Origin: Limnephilus marmoratus
Lineage: Eukaryota > Arthropoda > Insecta > Trichoptera > Limnephilidae
Assembly: GCA_917880885.1 (NCBI GenBank)
Contig: OU862921.1
Span: 53,308,508-53,372,507, forward strand
DNA length: 64,000 nucleotides
Reading direction: 5' to 3'
Shown here: positions 53,411-64,000 of the stretch, piece by piece
How the letters are laid out: every line of letters begins with the position of its first letter
How positions within the stretch are numbered: the stretch's first letter is position 1
The notes under the pieces: model-generated
What the model saw: the letters and a program-made list of their open reading frames with translations, nothing else
Told to the model about the DNA's origin: nothing
Databases searched by the model: none
Program-made: the position numbers and the translations under genes

Positions 53411-54911
53411 TACCAACATAACAAAATGACATTTGAAAATAATGTTTGAAAATGGACGGTCTCGTTTCACAGAATGAAAGCTAATTTTAATTTTACGTAA
53501 TCGAAATTTAGAACGAAATATTTTCCACTTCCCCCAATGCAAATAGTTGTCTTTTAATGTAAGGTGAATCAAAAGATTTTTTCACAAAAAAGTGCGTATT
53601 GACCATTGCCAGCGATCTCAAAAATTTACCGTATTTTAGCTCAACCAGTGAGTAGGTAGGTACTGTACGTCATTAATTCCTGGCTAGGAAAATATAACTA
53701 GTTGAATCAAGAATATACAAGAATTTATTTTATGATGTTGGTACTTTCGGCAAATGTCACATTTGATTGTCTATTGTCTATTTGTTAAAAAAGGAATATT
53801 CCGTATTATCTGTGCATCAAACTTCGACAACACGAACGTTCCGTATTATCCGTTAGGTGGACTAACTGCATATTTACCAAAAAAAATTATTTTGTATAAC
53901 GTCATATTTCTACAGTAAGCAAAGCAAAACTATTTTTTTCAAAAATTACGTATTTTCTATATTCATTGTTCTGTTGGTTACATGGGAGATTTTTCGACCA
54001 CCATTCAAGACACATGCCTGTGTTAAGGTGATCGAAGTAACCCACCTTTAAAGTTGTCTCAAAAATAATGAAAAACGATTTCTTTACTTACCCGTATTTT
54101 ATAATTTAAAACATAAATAAATAAAGTAGCCCACATGTACTAGATATTTGCTATATCTTTTGGTTTAACATATTTTTACTAAGAATTAAAATTTACAATG
54201 TAATCGGAATACGGAGCGTGACAGTAGTAAAATAACGGGACCATTTGTTTTGGCTTGTTGTTCTAAAGACTAATGAACAGGGAATTTGAATGCTCCGTAA
54301 GGTGCGACGATATGCCAAATATTTCAGCGCAGGTAGGTAAGTACTTCTCCGTGTTCAGCGTTGTTGTTGCTCAACGTTTTGTTGATCGTTGGCTCGCCAC
54401 AAATATTTTAGTTTTTTTGCCTCAAATCCAAAATTAAGTTTTATATGTGAAAGGGGCTGGGCAGCCGTACCCCAACGAATGTTATTTTTTATAGCAGAAG
54501 TGCGTAGATTTGTTTTGTTAGCTATGTTCCGATCAATTGGCATTGATTGCATCCATCGTAATATTAATATAAAAAGACAAAATTAATCTCGGCGCAGTGT
54601 GTGTACGCTACAAAACATAAAACACACGCGGGACGGTAATCAAAAGAAGGCAAGAGCGTCGTTTATTTTTGTGTTGTGATTTTTTTCCGAAAAGAGGTGG
54701 AAAATAAATAACAAAAAAACATGCTTTGATAAGAGAGTTTAGAGAAAAATTGTATTTTTGGGGTGTTGATTTGTGAAACCACTCCTTTTCAACATATTAC
54801 AGAGATTACAGGTAAAGAACACTTAAATGTACCTTTAAAAATAAAAATAAATTTAAAAAATATACCTAAGTAAACAAGTAGTGGCAATAACAAACATAAG
54901 CAGTACGCGTG
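53411..54911. other. Non-coding DNA
   Basis: No gene recognised. Confidence 0.35.
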
Positions 54912-55065
54912 AATATTAATGATTTAAAACAATAAACCATTTTGGAGGCGGGTATGCGTACCGCCGACCTGGGGACCATTTTGTTGATATTAATGATTTA
55001 AAACAATAAACCATTTTGGAGGCGGGTATGCGTACCTGATTGACCGACCTGGGGACCATTTATTG
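54912..55065. repeat. Two-copy direct repeat, about 70-78 bp
   Basis: ATATTAATGATTTAAAACAA...TTTTGGAGGCGGGTATGCG and GACCTGGGGACCATTT occur twice in tandem; the second copy has a small insertion (TGATTG). The block is the inverted form of the AATGGTTCCCGGGGCGGCGG part of the 10-kb repeat. Confidence 0.85.
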
Positions 55066-55396
55066 GATAACAACATGACTGTCATAGGTCATCCAAAGTG
55101 GTTCGCTACGGTGACTTTGCAGGGGTGCCCGGGTTCATGGGTTGATGCTTGTCGTGTTGAGAAGTAGATTCTTTGAATCCATCGCCTTGCCCCGCAGTGG
55201 GAGGGATGGATTCATATGTCCGCCACTCTTGTACACAATGACCCCCCAGAATCCCACCCACTTCTCATACTGTTTTTCTTCCAAGAACATCCTCTCCTTC
55301 CTTTCCTAAAAAATATCTTCGGCACAGCATCCTCAAAGATAGCAGATGCCCCGAAAGAATTAATTATCGTTAAAGCCTTCTGTGCTAGTGTAAAAA
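55066..55396 (+). repeat. LINE 3' end, structured-terminus family (copy 6)
   Basis: In plus orientation: a GGGAGGGATGGATTC block, CATCCTCTCCTTCCTTTCC, then the terminus (55321-55386) with closing stem GGCACAG/CTGTGC. A decayed frame is visible but no reverse transcriptase motif. It ends directly at the tandem array that follows. Confidence 0.7.
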
Positions 55397-55400
55397 AAAT

Positions 55401-56030
55401 AATTACTTTAGCTGATATTATGATAACCACATGTATAGATATCGGCACAGGTATATCCTTCTGAGACCGGCATCGAAAAACCCAATGTAAACATATTTTA
55501 TATAGACAAATAAATAAAAATAATTACTTTAGCTGATATTATGATAACCACATGTATAGATATCGGCACCGGTATATCCTTCTGAGACCGGCATCGAAAA
55601 ACCCAATGTAAACATATTTTATATAGACAAATAAATAAAAATAATTACTTTAGCTGATATTATGATAACTGATAACCACATGTATAGATATCGGCACAGG
55701 TATATCTTTCTGAGACCGGCATCGAAAAACCCAATGTAAACATATTTTATATAGACAAATAAATAAAAATAATTACTTTAGCTGATATTATGATAACTGA
55801 TAACCACATGTATAGATATCGGCACAGGTATATCCTTCTGAGACCGGCATCGAAAAACCCAATGTAAACATATTTTATATAGACAAATAAATAAAAATAA
55901 TTACTTTAGCTGATATTATGATAACTGATAACCACATGTATAGATATCGGCACAGGTATATCCTTCTGAGACCGGCATCGAAAAACCCAATGTAAACATA
56001 TTTTATATAGACAAATAAATAAAAATAAAA
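55401..56030. repeat. Tandem array, five copies of 121/128 bp
   Basis: Units begin AATTACTTTAGCTGATATTA at 55401, 55522, 55643, 55771 and 55899. The first two lack, and the last three have, a 7-bp CTGATAA insertion (GATAACTGATAACC), giving 121- and 128-bp forms. The array starts within a few bases of the LINE 3' end. Confidence 0.95.
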
Positions 56031-56035
56031 TTGTT

Positions 56036-56580
56036 CTGATAATGAACATTGAGATATTTTTAGCACGGTCGATCGATAAAGGATTTATTGATAGTAACGG
56101 TAACTTGTCACCGTTCCCAAGCACGACTGCAGATCACCAACGAACAAACAAGAGTTCAAGTCAAATAAATTATGAACACTTAGGGGGTTTCTCACCATCC
56201 TCCCAATAGTTTATCCATACGCATAACGAATATTAATAAAAAACAAATAAATACTAGCAACAGGTAAAAACTTCGGCTAATTTATCCTATATGTAGCCAT
56301 TGTTCATAGGTTCAAGTACCGAATAGCAAACTCAGACTTTTTAAATAAATAAATCCTGTAGAATTAATCCAAAATATTCATTATGTGTATGGATAAGCTA
56401 TTGGGAGGATGGTGAAAAACCCCCTAAGACTCTGTGAACTGTTTGTTAGCTATCGGCCGTGTTCGGGAGGAAAGACAAATTACTTTATATTTACATTACA
56501 TTACAAATTACATTATTACGTTATAACCTATATCGATCGAACCGTGCTCAAAAATGAGTATTTTTCGTTTCAAATAATCT
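56036..56580. mobile_element. Nested inverted-repeat element
   Basis: The inner arms (56179-56226 and 56381-56428) are about 47 bp, start with CTTAGGGGGTTT, and carry about four mismatches. Weaker outer arms continue: AGCACGGTCGATCGAT (56061) against ATCGATCGAACCGTGCT (56533), and a CACGACTGCAGATC / GGCCGATAGC region. No coding capacity. It looks like a fold-back or MITE element. Confidence 0.7.
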
Positions 56581-57115
56581 CTCGACAACGTACATAGTTC
56601 TACAACATAATCACTTTTCTTAAACGTACATTTTCAGAAGAAAAAAAAAATGAAAGAAAAGAATGGTTGCATAGATAGTGATTATTTATTCCATTTAGAA
56701 TAAGTCCTTTGGATGTGAAAATCTTTAATCATTTTTATAAAAGTAATATTTTATAGACAAATGATTTAATTTTATAATTTTTTTTTAATTTTAAAAATCT
56801 TTTTTTGAAAAAAAAAACTATAGGCACTTCGTTCAAATAAAGTATTGCAGAAGCGTAAATTCGCCCCAAAATTTCTCATAAAAACAATTATGTTTCTAAT
56901 TAACAAGTTCTTCTTTGCATTTAAGGGGGATTATATGTCTGAAATCAAGTTAACCACCCTTGTGGTGAGAATTTCGTTCGAGTTCGTTATAAAAAATGTA
57001 TTCTCGGCGTGTCTGGCGTCCCGACGCTCTCCATATTATATTGTATAATGGCTGTGATGAGCAGGCGGGTCACGTGCCGACCCCAGTGATATCGGCAGGC
57101 GGAGCGGGAACTGGG
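56581..57115. other. Non-coding DNA
   Basis: AT-rich, nothing recognised. Confidence 0.35.
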
Positions 57116-57315
57116 TCTGGAACCGGAGCCGCGACGGAGCGGGAACGGTTACGCCGTTACGGAAACCACCATCCAACCCTAATGGCGGCTTTTCATGACA
57201 TGTGCATCTGTAACTACTTTATATGTTCAGGAGATGTCAAGGATTTTCTTACTTTAAAAAAATATATTATTTTTGCGTGGATACTTTGTAATTCCCCCCC
57301 GTCGTGATCTGACAA
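57116..57315. repeat. Dispersed repeat, relative of 51433-51660
   Basis: It matches the 51-kb copy from AACCGGAGCCGCGACGGAG through CATGTGCATCTGTAACTA to a GTGATCTGACAA block. Confidence 0.75.
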
Positions 57316-57889
57316 AATCCATATTATTTAGACAACATATTTTTCTGTCTTACGCATTCAAAGATACAATCGAATATCAAAAATATAGCACTGCAATATT
57401 AAAACGAAAGGCTTAGATTGCTTAGAAGTTAGCCTGTAAAGATATTACTATAATGTGGTTTTTCTTTCTAGTATTATACTTAGTGAAGTCTTGATTAGTA
57501 GTACCTTCATATTTTTTCTATAATTCGAATTTTTTTGTTAAAAGTTACTTACTCATCTTAGTAAAAGGGATAAATCAGAACCCCTGGTAAACCAAGCCAG
57601 TTATTATACATTTGACACAGAAAAGTTACAGAATTTAGCGAAGTTAGATGCACAACCTGCCACTTTCCTTATTCATAGAACCTGAAAGAACGCGATTTTT
57701 TCCCGATATCCGACGTTTTTACCTAAAAAGCGAATTTTCCGATTTTCGGCGATAAACGTGAAATTCGCAAATTTCGATTAGGAAAGTCAAATTTGGGTTT
57801 TTTCACGTGATTTTCTAGTTTGTACTTTCTAAAAAGAAAGCAATGTTATAGATTCCAAATATTTCTTTTATCTATGCTGCTAATTTTCA
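57316..57889. other. Non-coding DNA
   Basis: 57690-57790 is rich in GATTTTCGGCGA-like short repeats. Nothing else was recognised. Confidence 0.35.
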
Positions 57890-58070
57890 TACATATCAAA
57901 TCCACACCGTCCGCTTGCCAGCTCTACTATAATATGCATGTATTATACATATAAACCTTCCTCTTGAATCACTCTATATATTGGTGAAAAACGCATGAAA
58001 ATCCGTTGCGTAATTTAAGATCTAAGCGCACAGACAGCGGGAGCGACTTCATTTTATACTGTGTAAAGAT
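57890..58070 (+). repeat. Transposable-element 3' tail (RTE-like or similar)
   Basis: AAACCTTCCTCTTGAATCAC, AAATCCGTTGCGTAATTTAA and CAGACAGCGGGAGCGACTTC are, from memory, recurrent at the 3' end of a repeat found in many animals; I am unsure of its class. No coding part is attached. Confidence 0.5.
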
Positions 58071-58755
58071 GTGAATTCATCACACGTAAACTTTATTCAT
58101 CAGCATCAGACTTCTCACTTCCATGTCACACAACACATTCATTTTAAACCCATAAAATGTTTTTTTTTTTTTTTAATATGTCTGTAAATAACAAAACCTC
58201 TACCACTTACCATATTATTATTTTATCTGTATGTATATATTCTATACGAACAATGAAAATAAAAATATTCATCCTCTTTTTCCAACAGACCAAAAGTTTA
58301 GTTTTAATAGTCATCTTGTTTTATTGCGTGAAATACACGTCGATTTACATTTAAACGATTTTATTTAATAGTTTATTTCTAATTTTATAGCCACGAAACA
58401 TACTTAATATTAATCTGGTCTCACTTGGGAAGTGTTAATACCAGATATAAATTAATTACCGACGTTTTAGAAATCTAGCTTTATTAGTATTGGTATGTGA
58501 ATCTTATAATTAATTATGTAAAACCAAAAATAAATCTTGTATTTGTAGCGATGAAAATTAAAAATTACGAAATATTTTAATAAAGAGAACCGCTCAGAGT
58601 AACCTTTACCTGTTACTAATAAGTTATGCATTTAATTTTAAGAAGATTCATGCGCACACAAATGACTTAAATATTAAAATATTTTATATAATGTAATATT
58701 CAATATTTGGAAGTTTTCGTTCATTTCCTGCATGAACATTCTAATGATTTTTATT
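58071..58755. other. Non-coding AT-rich DNA
   Basis: Nothing recognised apart from a T run at 58159. Confidence 0.35.
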
Positions 58756-59275
58756 TTGAACTAGCCGGGTCATTGCTATGTCATTTAATAAAGAAATTGT
58801 TTCTCCCTGCGTGTCCTTTCCCATTCGCCCTGTTCCCCTTTCGCCTCCCCTTCCTCTCCCGCGTCCCCTTCCCCTCACGAATTCCCACCATCCCTCTCCC
58901 CACTCCACTCCCCCCCTTCCCCCGTCCTGCGAACCCCCCTCCCGAGTTCTCCTCCCCCCTCCCTGGTTCCTCTCCCACCCCCTTCCGTGAATCCCTTATT
59001 CGAGTTCCCCCCCCCCTCCCCCCTTCCCAACTCCCCCCTCCCCCTTCCTGTATTCCATACATTCAATCCCGGTACATTCAGTATTCAAACAGCTCGCGTG
59101 CCACGTATTGCAATTTTTTATACGAATTTCATAATGCCAGAGCTCACCAGTAGTTTTATACAAACCTTGTCCTGACAATAACGAACACAAAAAAAGAATT
59201 ATCCAATTTGGTGCAGTCGTTCGGAAGTTATGCGCGTACATACATTTCGGCGATGCATTTTTATGTATAGATAGA
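58756..59275 (+). repeat. Polypyrimidine element, plus-strand copy
   Basis: Order: GAACTAGCCGGGTCATTGCT head, CTCCCTGCGTGTCCTTTCCC, a C/T tract of about 240 bp, CATAATGCCAGAGCTC, then GCAGTCGTTCGGAAGTTATG and CGCGTACATACATTTCGG. It has a single block where the 2.2-3.3 kb copy has two. Open frames in the tract are low-complexity artefacts. Confidence 0.75.
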
Positions 59276-59742
59276 ATAGAAAGAATAGATCGTAGGAAAC
59301 TGAATTTATAAATAAAATAGTGTATTATCTTATACATATAATACTATGATGATTTTAAGTCCCATTCTATTCATGGCTGGATCAGTAAATTCACCATTTT
59401 CTAATATTAAATGAAATATGAATGATAAAAGTGGTAAACGCCTCCAGAATAGAAAAACACAGAAATGGGGATAACAGGATGTTGCCTTATTTGCGATATG
59501 GGGATAACTTTTTATCTCACCCCTAAACCTTTGGCCGAGCGATCAAATAGTGAAGGGAGCTTTTCTTATATGATATTTTATAAAGCCGGAAAATGTATCA
59601 TTCCTAAAATAACCAAGGGCAAACAATAAACAAAAGGTTAACATGCTCAATAATAATAAGTCGTAAGCATAAATGGATTTTAAAGTATAAAATTGATTTT
59701 CGTTTCTAGTAGTTGGTACCTAAGATAACTTTTTTACCTTAG
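59276..59742. other. Non-coding DNA
   Basis: Nothing recognised. Confidence 0.35.
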
Positions 59743-59860
59743 CTCCACACAGGAGGCCCCGAGGAAAAAAATCCCACTGGACCTACGTCATCTTAGGGGG
59801 ATGCTGTTTGGAGGGTTTTGTTAAGAAAGGGAAGCAGAGGAAGTTCTAGGAACGAAATAG
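59743..59860 (-). repeat. LINE 3' terminus, structured family (copy 7)
   Basis: The minus strand ends with CTCCAAACAG...CTGTGTGGAG (59743-59813); the upstream block CTTCCTCTGC and CGTTCCTAGAACTTCC matches the 9.6-kb copy. Only about 120 bp are kept. Confidence 0.7.
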
Positions 59861-59882
59861 GTACAATAATAAAATGTATATA

Positions 59883-60497
59883 ATAACTATACTACCCACG
59901 CACAGGCTGTGCCCTAGTGGGTTCCCATTACTCTTATAATAACTATACTACCCACGCACAAGCTGTGCCCTAGTGGGTTCCCATTACTCTTATAATAACT
60001 ATACTACCCACGCACAAGCTGTGCCCTAGTGGGTTCCCATTACTCTTATAATAACTATACTACCCACGCACAGGCTGTGCCCTAGTGGGTTCCCATTACT
60101 CTTATAATAACTATACTACCCACGCACAGGCTGTGCCCTAGTGGGTTCCCATTACTCTTATAATAACTATACTACCCACGCACAAGCTGTGCCCTAGTGG
60201 GTTCCCATTACTCTTATAATAACTATACTACCCACGCACAGGCTGTGCCCTAGTGGGTTCCCATTACTCTTATAATAACTATACTACCCACGCACAGGCT
60301 GTGCCCTAGTGGGTTCCCATTACTCTTATAATAACTATACTACCCACGCACAAGCTGTGCCCTAGTGGGTTCCCATTACTCTTATAATAACTATACTACC
60401 CACGCACAGGCTGTGCCCTAGTGGGTTCCCATTACTCTTATAATAACTATACTACCCACGCACAGGCTGTGCCCTAGTGGGTTCCCATTACTCTTAT
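59883..60497. repeat. Tandem array, 11 copies of a 56-bp unit
   Basis: Each unit is TAACTATACTACCCACGCAC followed by (A/G)GGCTGTGC or AAGCTGTGC, CCTAGTGGGTTCCC and ATTACTCTTATAA. Only one site varies (CACAGGC or CACAAGC), in the order G A A G G A G G A G G. Each unit can form a hairpin (CCCAC...GTGGG closing GCACAGGCTGTGC). Confidence 0.97.
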
Positions 60498-60544
60498 AAT
60501 ATTGTATCAAATGTAAAAATTGGGAAAAGGAAAGGAAATAAAAA

Positions 60545-60623
60545 ATCGAGTGCAGTTTACACGCGTTAGAAGCGAAACTTTACCAAAACAACTCAACCAA
60601 TACTTGAAAAGTAAGGTCATAAG
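60545..60623 (+). repeat. Dispersed repeat, inverted match of 27437-27540
   Basis: TCGAGTGCAGTTTACACGCG, GAAGCGAAACTTTACCAAAA and CAACCAATACTTGAAAAG correspond to the minus strand of the 27-kb copy. Confidence 0.75.
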
Positions 60624-61120
60624 TTTCTTTCTCTGTACACTTACCATGTTTTAAATTTCATGTCTTATATTTCTTTTTTATTATTATTATTATTTCTGTT
60701 TTCTTTTCACTACTAGCATCTCCGTCTAGCAACAACTAAACCTTAATTACGCATGCTGTGAACATTTCTAATTGGAGTGTTAATATCAGTTCATATTCCA
60801 ACGTAATAATATTAATGCAATAATTTGTTAACACTCTGTAAATGTTTCAAACAATAAATAAATAAATAAATAAATAAATAATCAGAGCGACTAATGAGCG
60901 TGTAGCTACCTGCGCTGTGAGAAGTACTTACTTAAGAATTCAAATTCAAGCAATTCAAATTCCAATTCTTTTGAACAGCAAGCTGAAACAAATTGTACTG
61001 TTTTATTTTTTAACTGTCACACTCCATATGTTGATAACATTGTGAAAATTTTAATGGCACATAAAAAACTATCAACCGATGATTCTAGAGTTTTCTTTTA
61101 ACTGAGTTTACGTAGCACGT
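60624..61120. other. Non-coding DNA, probably includes Gypsy 5' LTR
   Basis: It contains an (AAAT/AATA)n microsatellite at 60855-60883. The 5' LTR of the following Gypsy must end at 61132, but I cannot place its start without the 3' LTR, which is outside the window. Confidence 0.4.
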
Positions 61121-61132
61121 TCAATTGCTACA

Positions 61133-61147
61133 TTGGTGACACCGACG
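61133..61147 (+). promoter_or_regulatory. Gypsy primer-binding site (putative)
   Basis: TTGGTGACACCGACG directly after a CA dinucleotide (61131-61132) that would end the 5' LTR. Insect Gypsy elements of this group often start their internal part with a TTGGTGACCCCGACG-like site. Confidence 0.6.
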
Positions 61148-61202
61148 TTCACATTAGTGACCACGAAGTTTACATTTGTGAATCCGACAGTGAACACGAC
61201 GC

Positions 61203-61595
61203 GTGCAAGTACGTCTACCGCGAGCACGTCGCGCACGAAATAAACTCTTCGGTGATAAATTTCGCACACCAATCATCATCATCATGTCCCTCACGAGCGG
61301 TACATCCGAGGAAATGGGTAAACCCATCAATCAGCCACTACTAACACGGATGGAGCGGTTGATGCAGCCTCTCCAACAAGAGCTCGCTACTTTGAGGCGC
61401 GAAGTTTCGACACTACGCTCTGGCCAGCATAGGAGGAGCGCCACCCCGCATCGTTGGAGCAATCATTCCTGCAGTCGGTCCAGAGGTCGTCAGCCCGAGG
61501 GAACATGCTGGTACCACTGGAAGTATGGGACGAAGGCAAGCAAGTGCACCAAACCCTGCAACTTCCAGCAGGAAAACGCGCGGGGCCCAAACTGA
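61203..61595 (+). pseudogene. Gypsy gag, internally deleted
   Basis: A 130-codon frame. After an N-terminal stretch it reads MSLTSGTSEEMGKP (61284), a Leu-rich heptad-like segment MERLMQPLQQELATLRREV, and a Cys/His motif [18 protein letters not shown], the nucleic-acid-binding knuckle type of insect Gypsy gag. Normal gags are two to three times longer, so the capsid region between the N-terminus and the knuckle appears to be deleted. It overlaps pol (from 61454) in a different frame, as expected for -1 frameshifting. Confidence 0.75.
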
Positions 61596-63976
61596 TGGCG
61601 ACCAGCACCAGCCCCAACCAAGTCAGTCGCCTTTTTGTTACCGACAGGGTAACCCATACCCAATTTCTTATAGACACCGGCGCAGATCTCTGCGTTTTCC
61701 CACGACGCCTTGTCCAGGGACGCCCCACTAAAGCGACATACGAACTGGCAGCAGCAAATGGCAGCACAATCGCTACTTATGGCAGCCTAACGCTCAACCT
61801 GGATCTGGGATTGCGACGCGAATTTACTTGGAGCTTCGTCATTGCAGACGTCTCCAGGCCAATCATCGGGGCAGACTTTCTCGCCAAGTACGAGCTACTG
61901 GTGGATGTCCGAAATAAACGGCTGCTGGACCAGGTGACGAATTTGACCATCACGGGAAAACGAAGCGACAACAAGATCGCTTCCATTAAGACGGTCACAG
62001 GAACGTCCCCGTATCATAAGCTTCTTCAACAGTTTCCTGACATCACTCGCCCTGACGGCGCCAGGAGGGAAGTTCGTCACGCAACACTGCACCATATTAA
62101 CACCACGCCAGGACCTCCAACAGTCGAACGCCCACGACGCCTTGCTCCTGACAAGTTAAAACGCGCCAAGAAGGAGTTCGAGGCCATGGTCCGTCTCGGA
62201 ATCGCTCGACCTTCCGAGAGCTCTTGGGCATCTCCCTTGCACATGGTACCCAAGAAGGACGACCAGTGGAGACCATGTGGCGATTATAGAAGATTGAACG
62301 CCAGAACTATTCCGGACAGATACCCCGTACGCCACATCCAAGATTTTGCACAGGCACTGAGCGGCACCAAGATCTTCTCAACGATTGATCTGGTGCGGGC
62401 ATATAATCAAATCCCTGTGGCTCCCGAGGACATTCCGAAAACAGCAATCACTACGCCATTCGGACTCTTCGAATTTCCGGTGATGTCTTTCGGCCTCCGC
62501 AACGCAGCCCAGACCTTCCAACGCTTCATGAACGAGGTTACCAGAGGCTTAGATTTCTGTTACGCCTACATAGACGACATCCTTATTGCCTCAACGTCAG
62601 AGGAAGAGCACCTAGCCCACCTCAAGATATTATTCCAGCGCCTGCAGGAATATGGTGTTGTCATCAACACCGCCAAATGCCATTTCGGCCTGACTAAGGT
62701 CAAATTCCTAGGATACTCGGTGTCCGACGCTGGCACTTCACCCCTCCCAGATAAAGTGGAGGCCATCAACAACTACAGCCAACCAGCTTCCATCAAGGAT
62801 CTCCGCCGTTTCCTGGGAGCAATAAATTTTTACAGAAGATTCATTCCCAACGCCGCGAGGACACAAGCTCCACTCAATGACCTCCTAAAAGGGAACCAAA
62901 AAGGCAAACAACTCGTGTCTTGGACTGCCGAAACAGTAGAAGCTTTCAGCAAGTGCAAGGAAGCTCTGGCCCAGGCAACCCTGCTCGTTCACCCGAAGTG
63001 CGACGCCCCACTCTCTATCGTCAGTGACGCGTCTGATACTACAGCCGGTGCCGCACTCCACCAATTCGTCGCAGGTCACTGGGAGCCTCTAGCATTCTTT
63101 TCGAAGAAGTTTTCGGCAGCTGAAAAGAAATATGGCGCATACGACAGAGAACTACTAGCCATCTATCTCGCTGTGAAATACTTTCGCCACATGGTGGAAG
63201 GCAGGTCGTTTACCATATTTACAGACCATAAGCCTATCACGTTCGCCTTCCAACAAAAAGCAGACAAATGCTCACCAAGGCAATTCCGCCATCTGGACTA
63301 TATCAGCCAGTTCACAACTGACATCCGACACGTCTCCGGAAAAGACAACATCGTCGCGGATGCTCTCTCCAGGGTCGAGACGATAGATACTCCTCTGGAC
63401 TACGCAGCGCTGGCAGCTGACCAGATGTGCGACCCTGAACTGGAACAACACTTGCAAGGAAGTTCTAGCCTACAACTTAAAAAGATTAATATTCCGGGTA
63501 CTGACGCGCATCTCTACTGTGACGTCTCAACTACCATAGCCAGACCCTTCGTCACAAAGAAGTTCAGACCTGCGGCATTCAATGCGGTCCATCAGCTGGC
63601 TCACCCTGGAATTAAGGCCACGGTTAAGCTCATAACTCAACGTTATGTCTGGCCGGCCATTAAAGCTGAGACTATTAAGCTCGCACGCAATTGCCTTCAA
63701 TGCCAACGAAGCAAGATTACACGGCACGTGTCAGCACCCCTGGGAGCCTTTCCCAGACCCTCCGCTAGATTCGAGCACGTCCACATCGACATAATCGTCA
63801 TGCCTTCTTCAGAAGGATGCCGATACTGTCTCACGTGCGTAGACAGATTCACGAGATGGCCAGAGGCATTCCCGATCCCAGACCAAGAGGCTGAAACAGT
63901 GGCGCGTGCTTTCTACAAGGGCTGGATAACAAGATTCGGCACTCCACTCCGCATTACTACGGACCAAGGGAGATAA
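61454..63976 (+). pseudogene. Gypsy pol, stop codon in integrase
   Basis: An 840-codon frame. Protease LIDTGADLC (about residue 73); reverse transcriptase from about 225 with [26 protein letters not shown] and [11 protein letters not shown] (about 372); RNase H with [12 protein letters not shown] (about 523) and FTDHKPI; integrase zinc-binding HxxxH/CxxC (HQLAH...CLQC, about 710-740) and core beginning HVHIDIIV...[11 protein letters not shown]. The frame stops at TAA 63974-63976 just after ITTDQGR, inside the integrase core where a Gln normally follows; a single C-to-T change explains it. Coding sequence continues in frame to the window edge. The catalytic residues seen up to there are intact. 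Confidence 0.93.
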
Positions 63977-64000
63977 TTTGAGTCGAGGCTGTTCAGGCAG

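Larger units (their letters stand above)
61133..64000 (+). mobile_element. Gypsy LTR retrotransposon, 5' part
   Basis: Order: primer site, short gag remnant, then pol (protease, reverse transcriptase, RNase H, integrase). The element runs off the right edge, so the integrase end, any further frame and the 3' LTR are not visible. Codon use is GC-richer than the surrounding DNA, which marks it as a separate compartment. Confidence 0.93.

Noticed and set aside
59883..60497. Possible CRISPR array with palindromic repeats
   Set aside because: The whole 56-bp unit is repeated; there are no variable spacers.

Overview
The window looks like repeat-dominated nuclear DNA of an arthropod, most likely an insect (possibly a hemipteran; this is inference only). 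It is AT-rich and I found no host gene with a recognisable conserved product, no intact tRNA or rRNA gene and no CRISPR. Every recognisable protein belongs to a transposable element, and nearly all are broken. Classes seen: piggyBac, hAT (two), Copia, Gypsy, several non-LTR retrotransposons (LINEs), MITE-like and fold-back elements, tRNA-derived SINE heads, and Penelope-like hammerhead-ribozyme modules.

Layout: 1-2.2 kb, old repeat and AT-rich DNA. 2.2-3.3 kb, a repeat with a duplicated polypurine/polypyrimidine block. 3.5-5.95 kb, a complete piggyBac with TTAA target sites and perfect 16-bp terminal repeats but a dead transposase. 7.8-8.9 kb, a 13-copy 86/87-bp array. 9.6-10.1 kb, a LINE 3' end. 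11.1-11.4 kb, a MITE. 12.8-18.0 kb, a hAT-type element (terminal repeats, C-terminal transposase) holding a nearly full-length Copia; hammerhead motifs sit on both outer sides. 18.9-23.7 kb, two LINEs back to back on opposite strands. 24.7-26.1 kb, a non-autonomous hAT with perfect 8-bp target duplication.

27-34 kb holds dispersed repeats, an inverted pair of LINE 3' ends and otherwise featureless DNA. 34.1 and 39.1-39.5 kb carry three hammerhead cores of one family, two of them in one large palindrome. 35.7 kb is a 200-bp near-perfect palindrome; 37.0-37.6 kb is a heptamer satellite. 42.1-45.1 kb is a CR1/L2-like LINE inserted in a small tandem array, with a decayed 3' relative at 46.1-46.9 kb. 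47.2-48.2 kb is a long palindrome interrupted by a 315-bp LINE fragment with a 10-bp target duplication. 50-60 kb holds more LINE ends, MITE-like inverted repeats and four tandem arrays. 61.1-64.0 kb is the 5' half of a Gypsy element running off the window.

The two most interesting signals are RNA-level. First, hammerhead ribozyme cores (one with all helices drawable, three minimal ones, two decayed) sit in short modules bracketed by inverted repeats. Second, a LINE 3'-terminal sequence present seven times appears to fold as a three-way junction with compensatory changes between copies.
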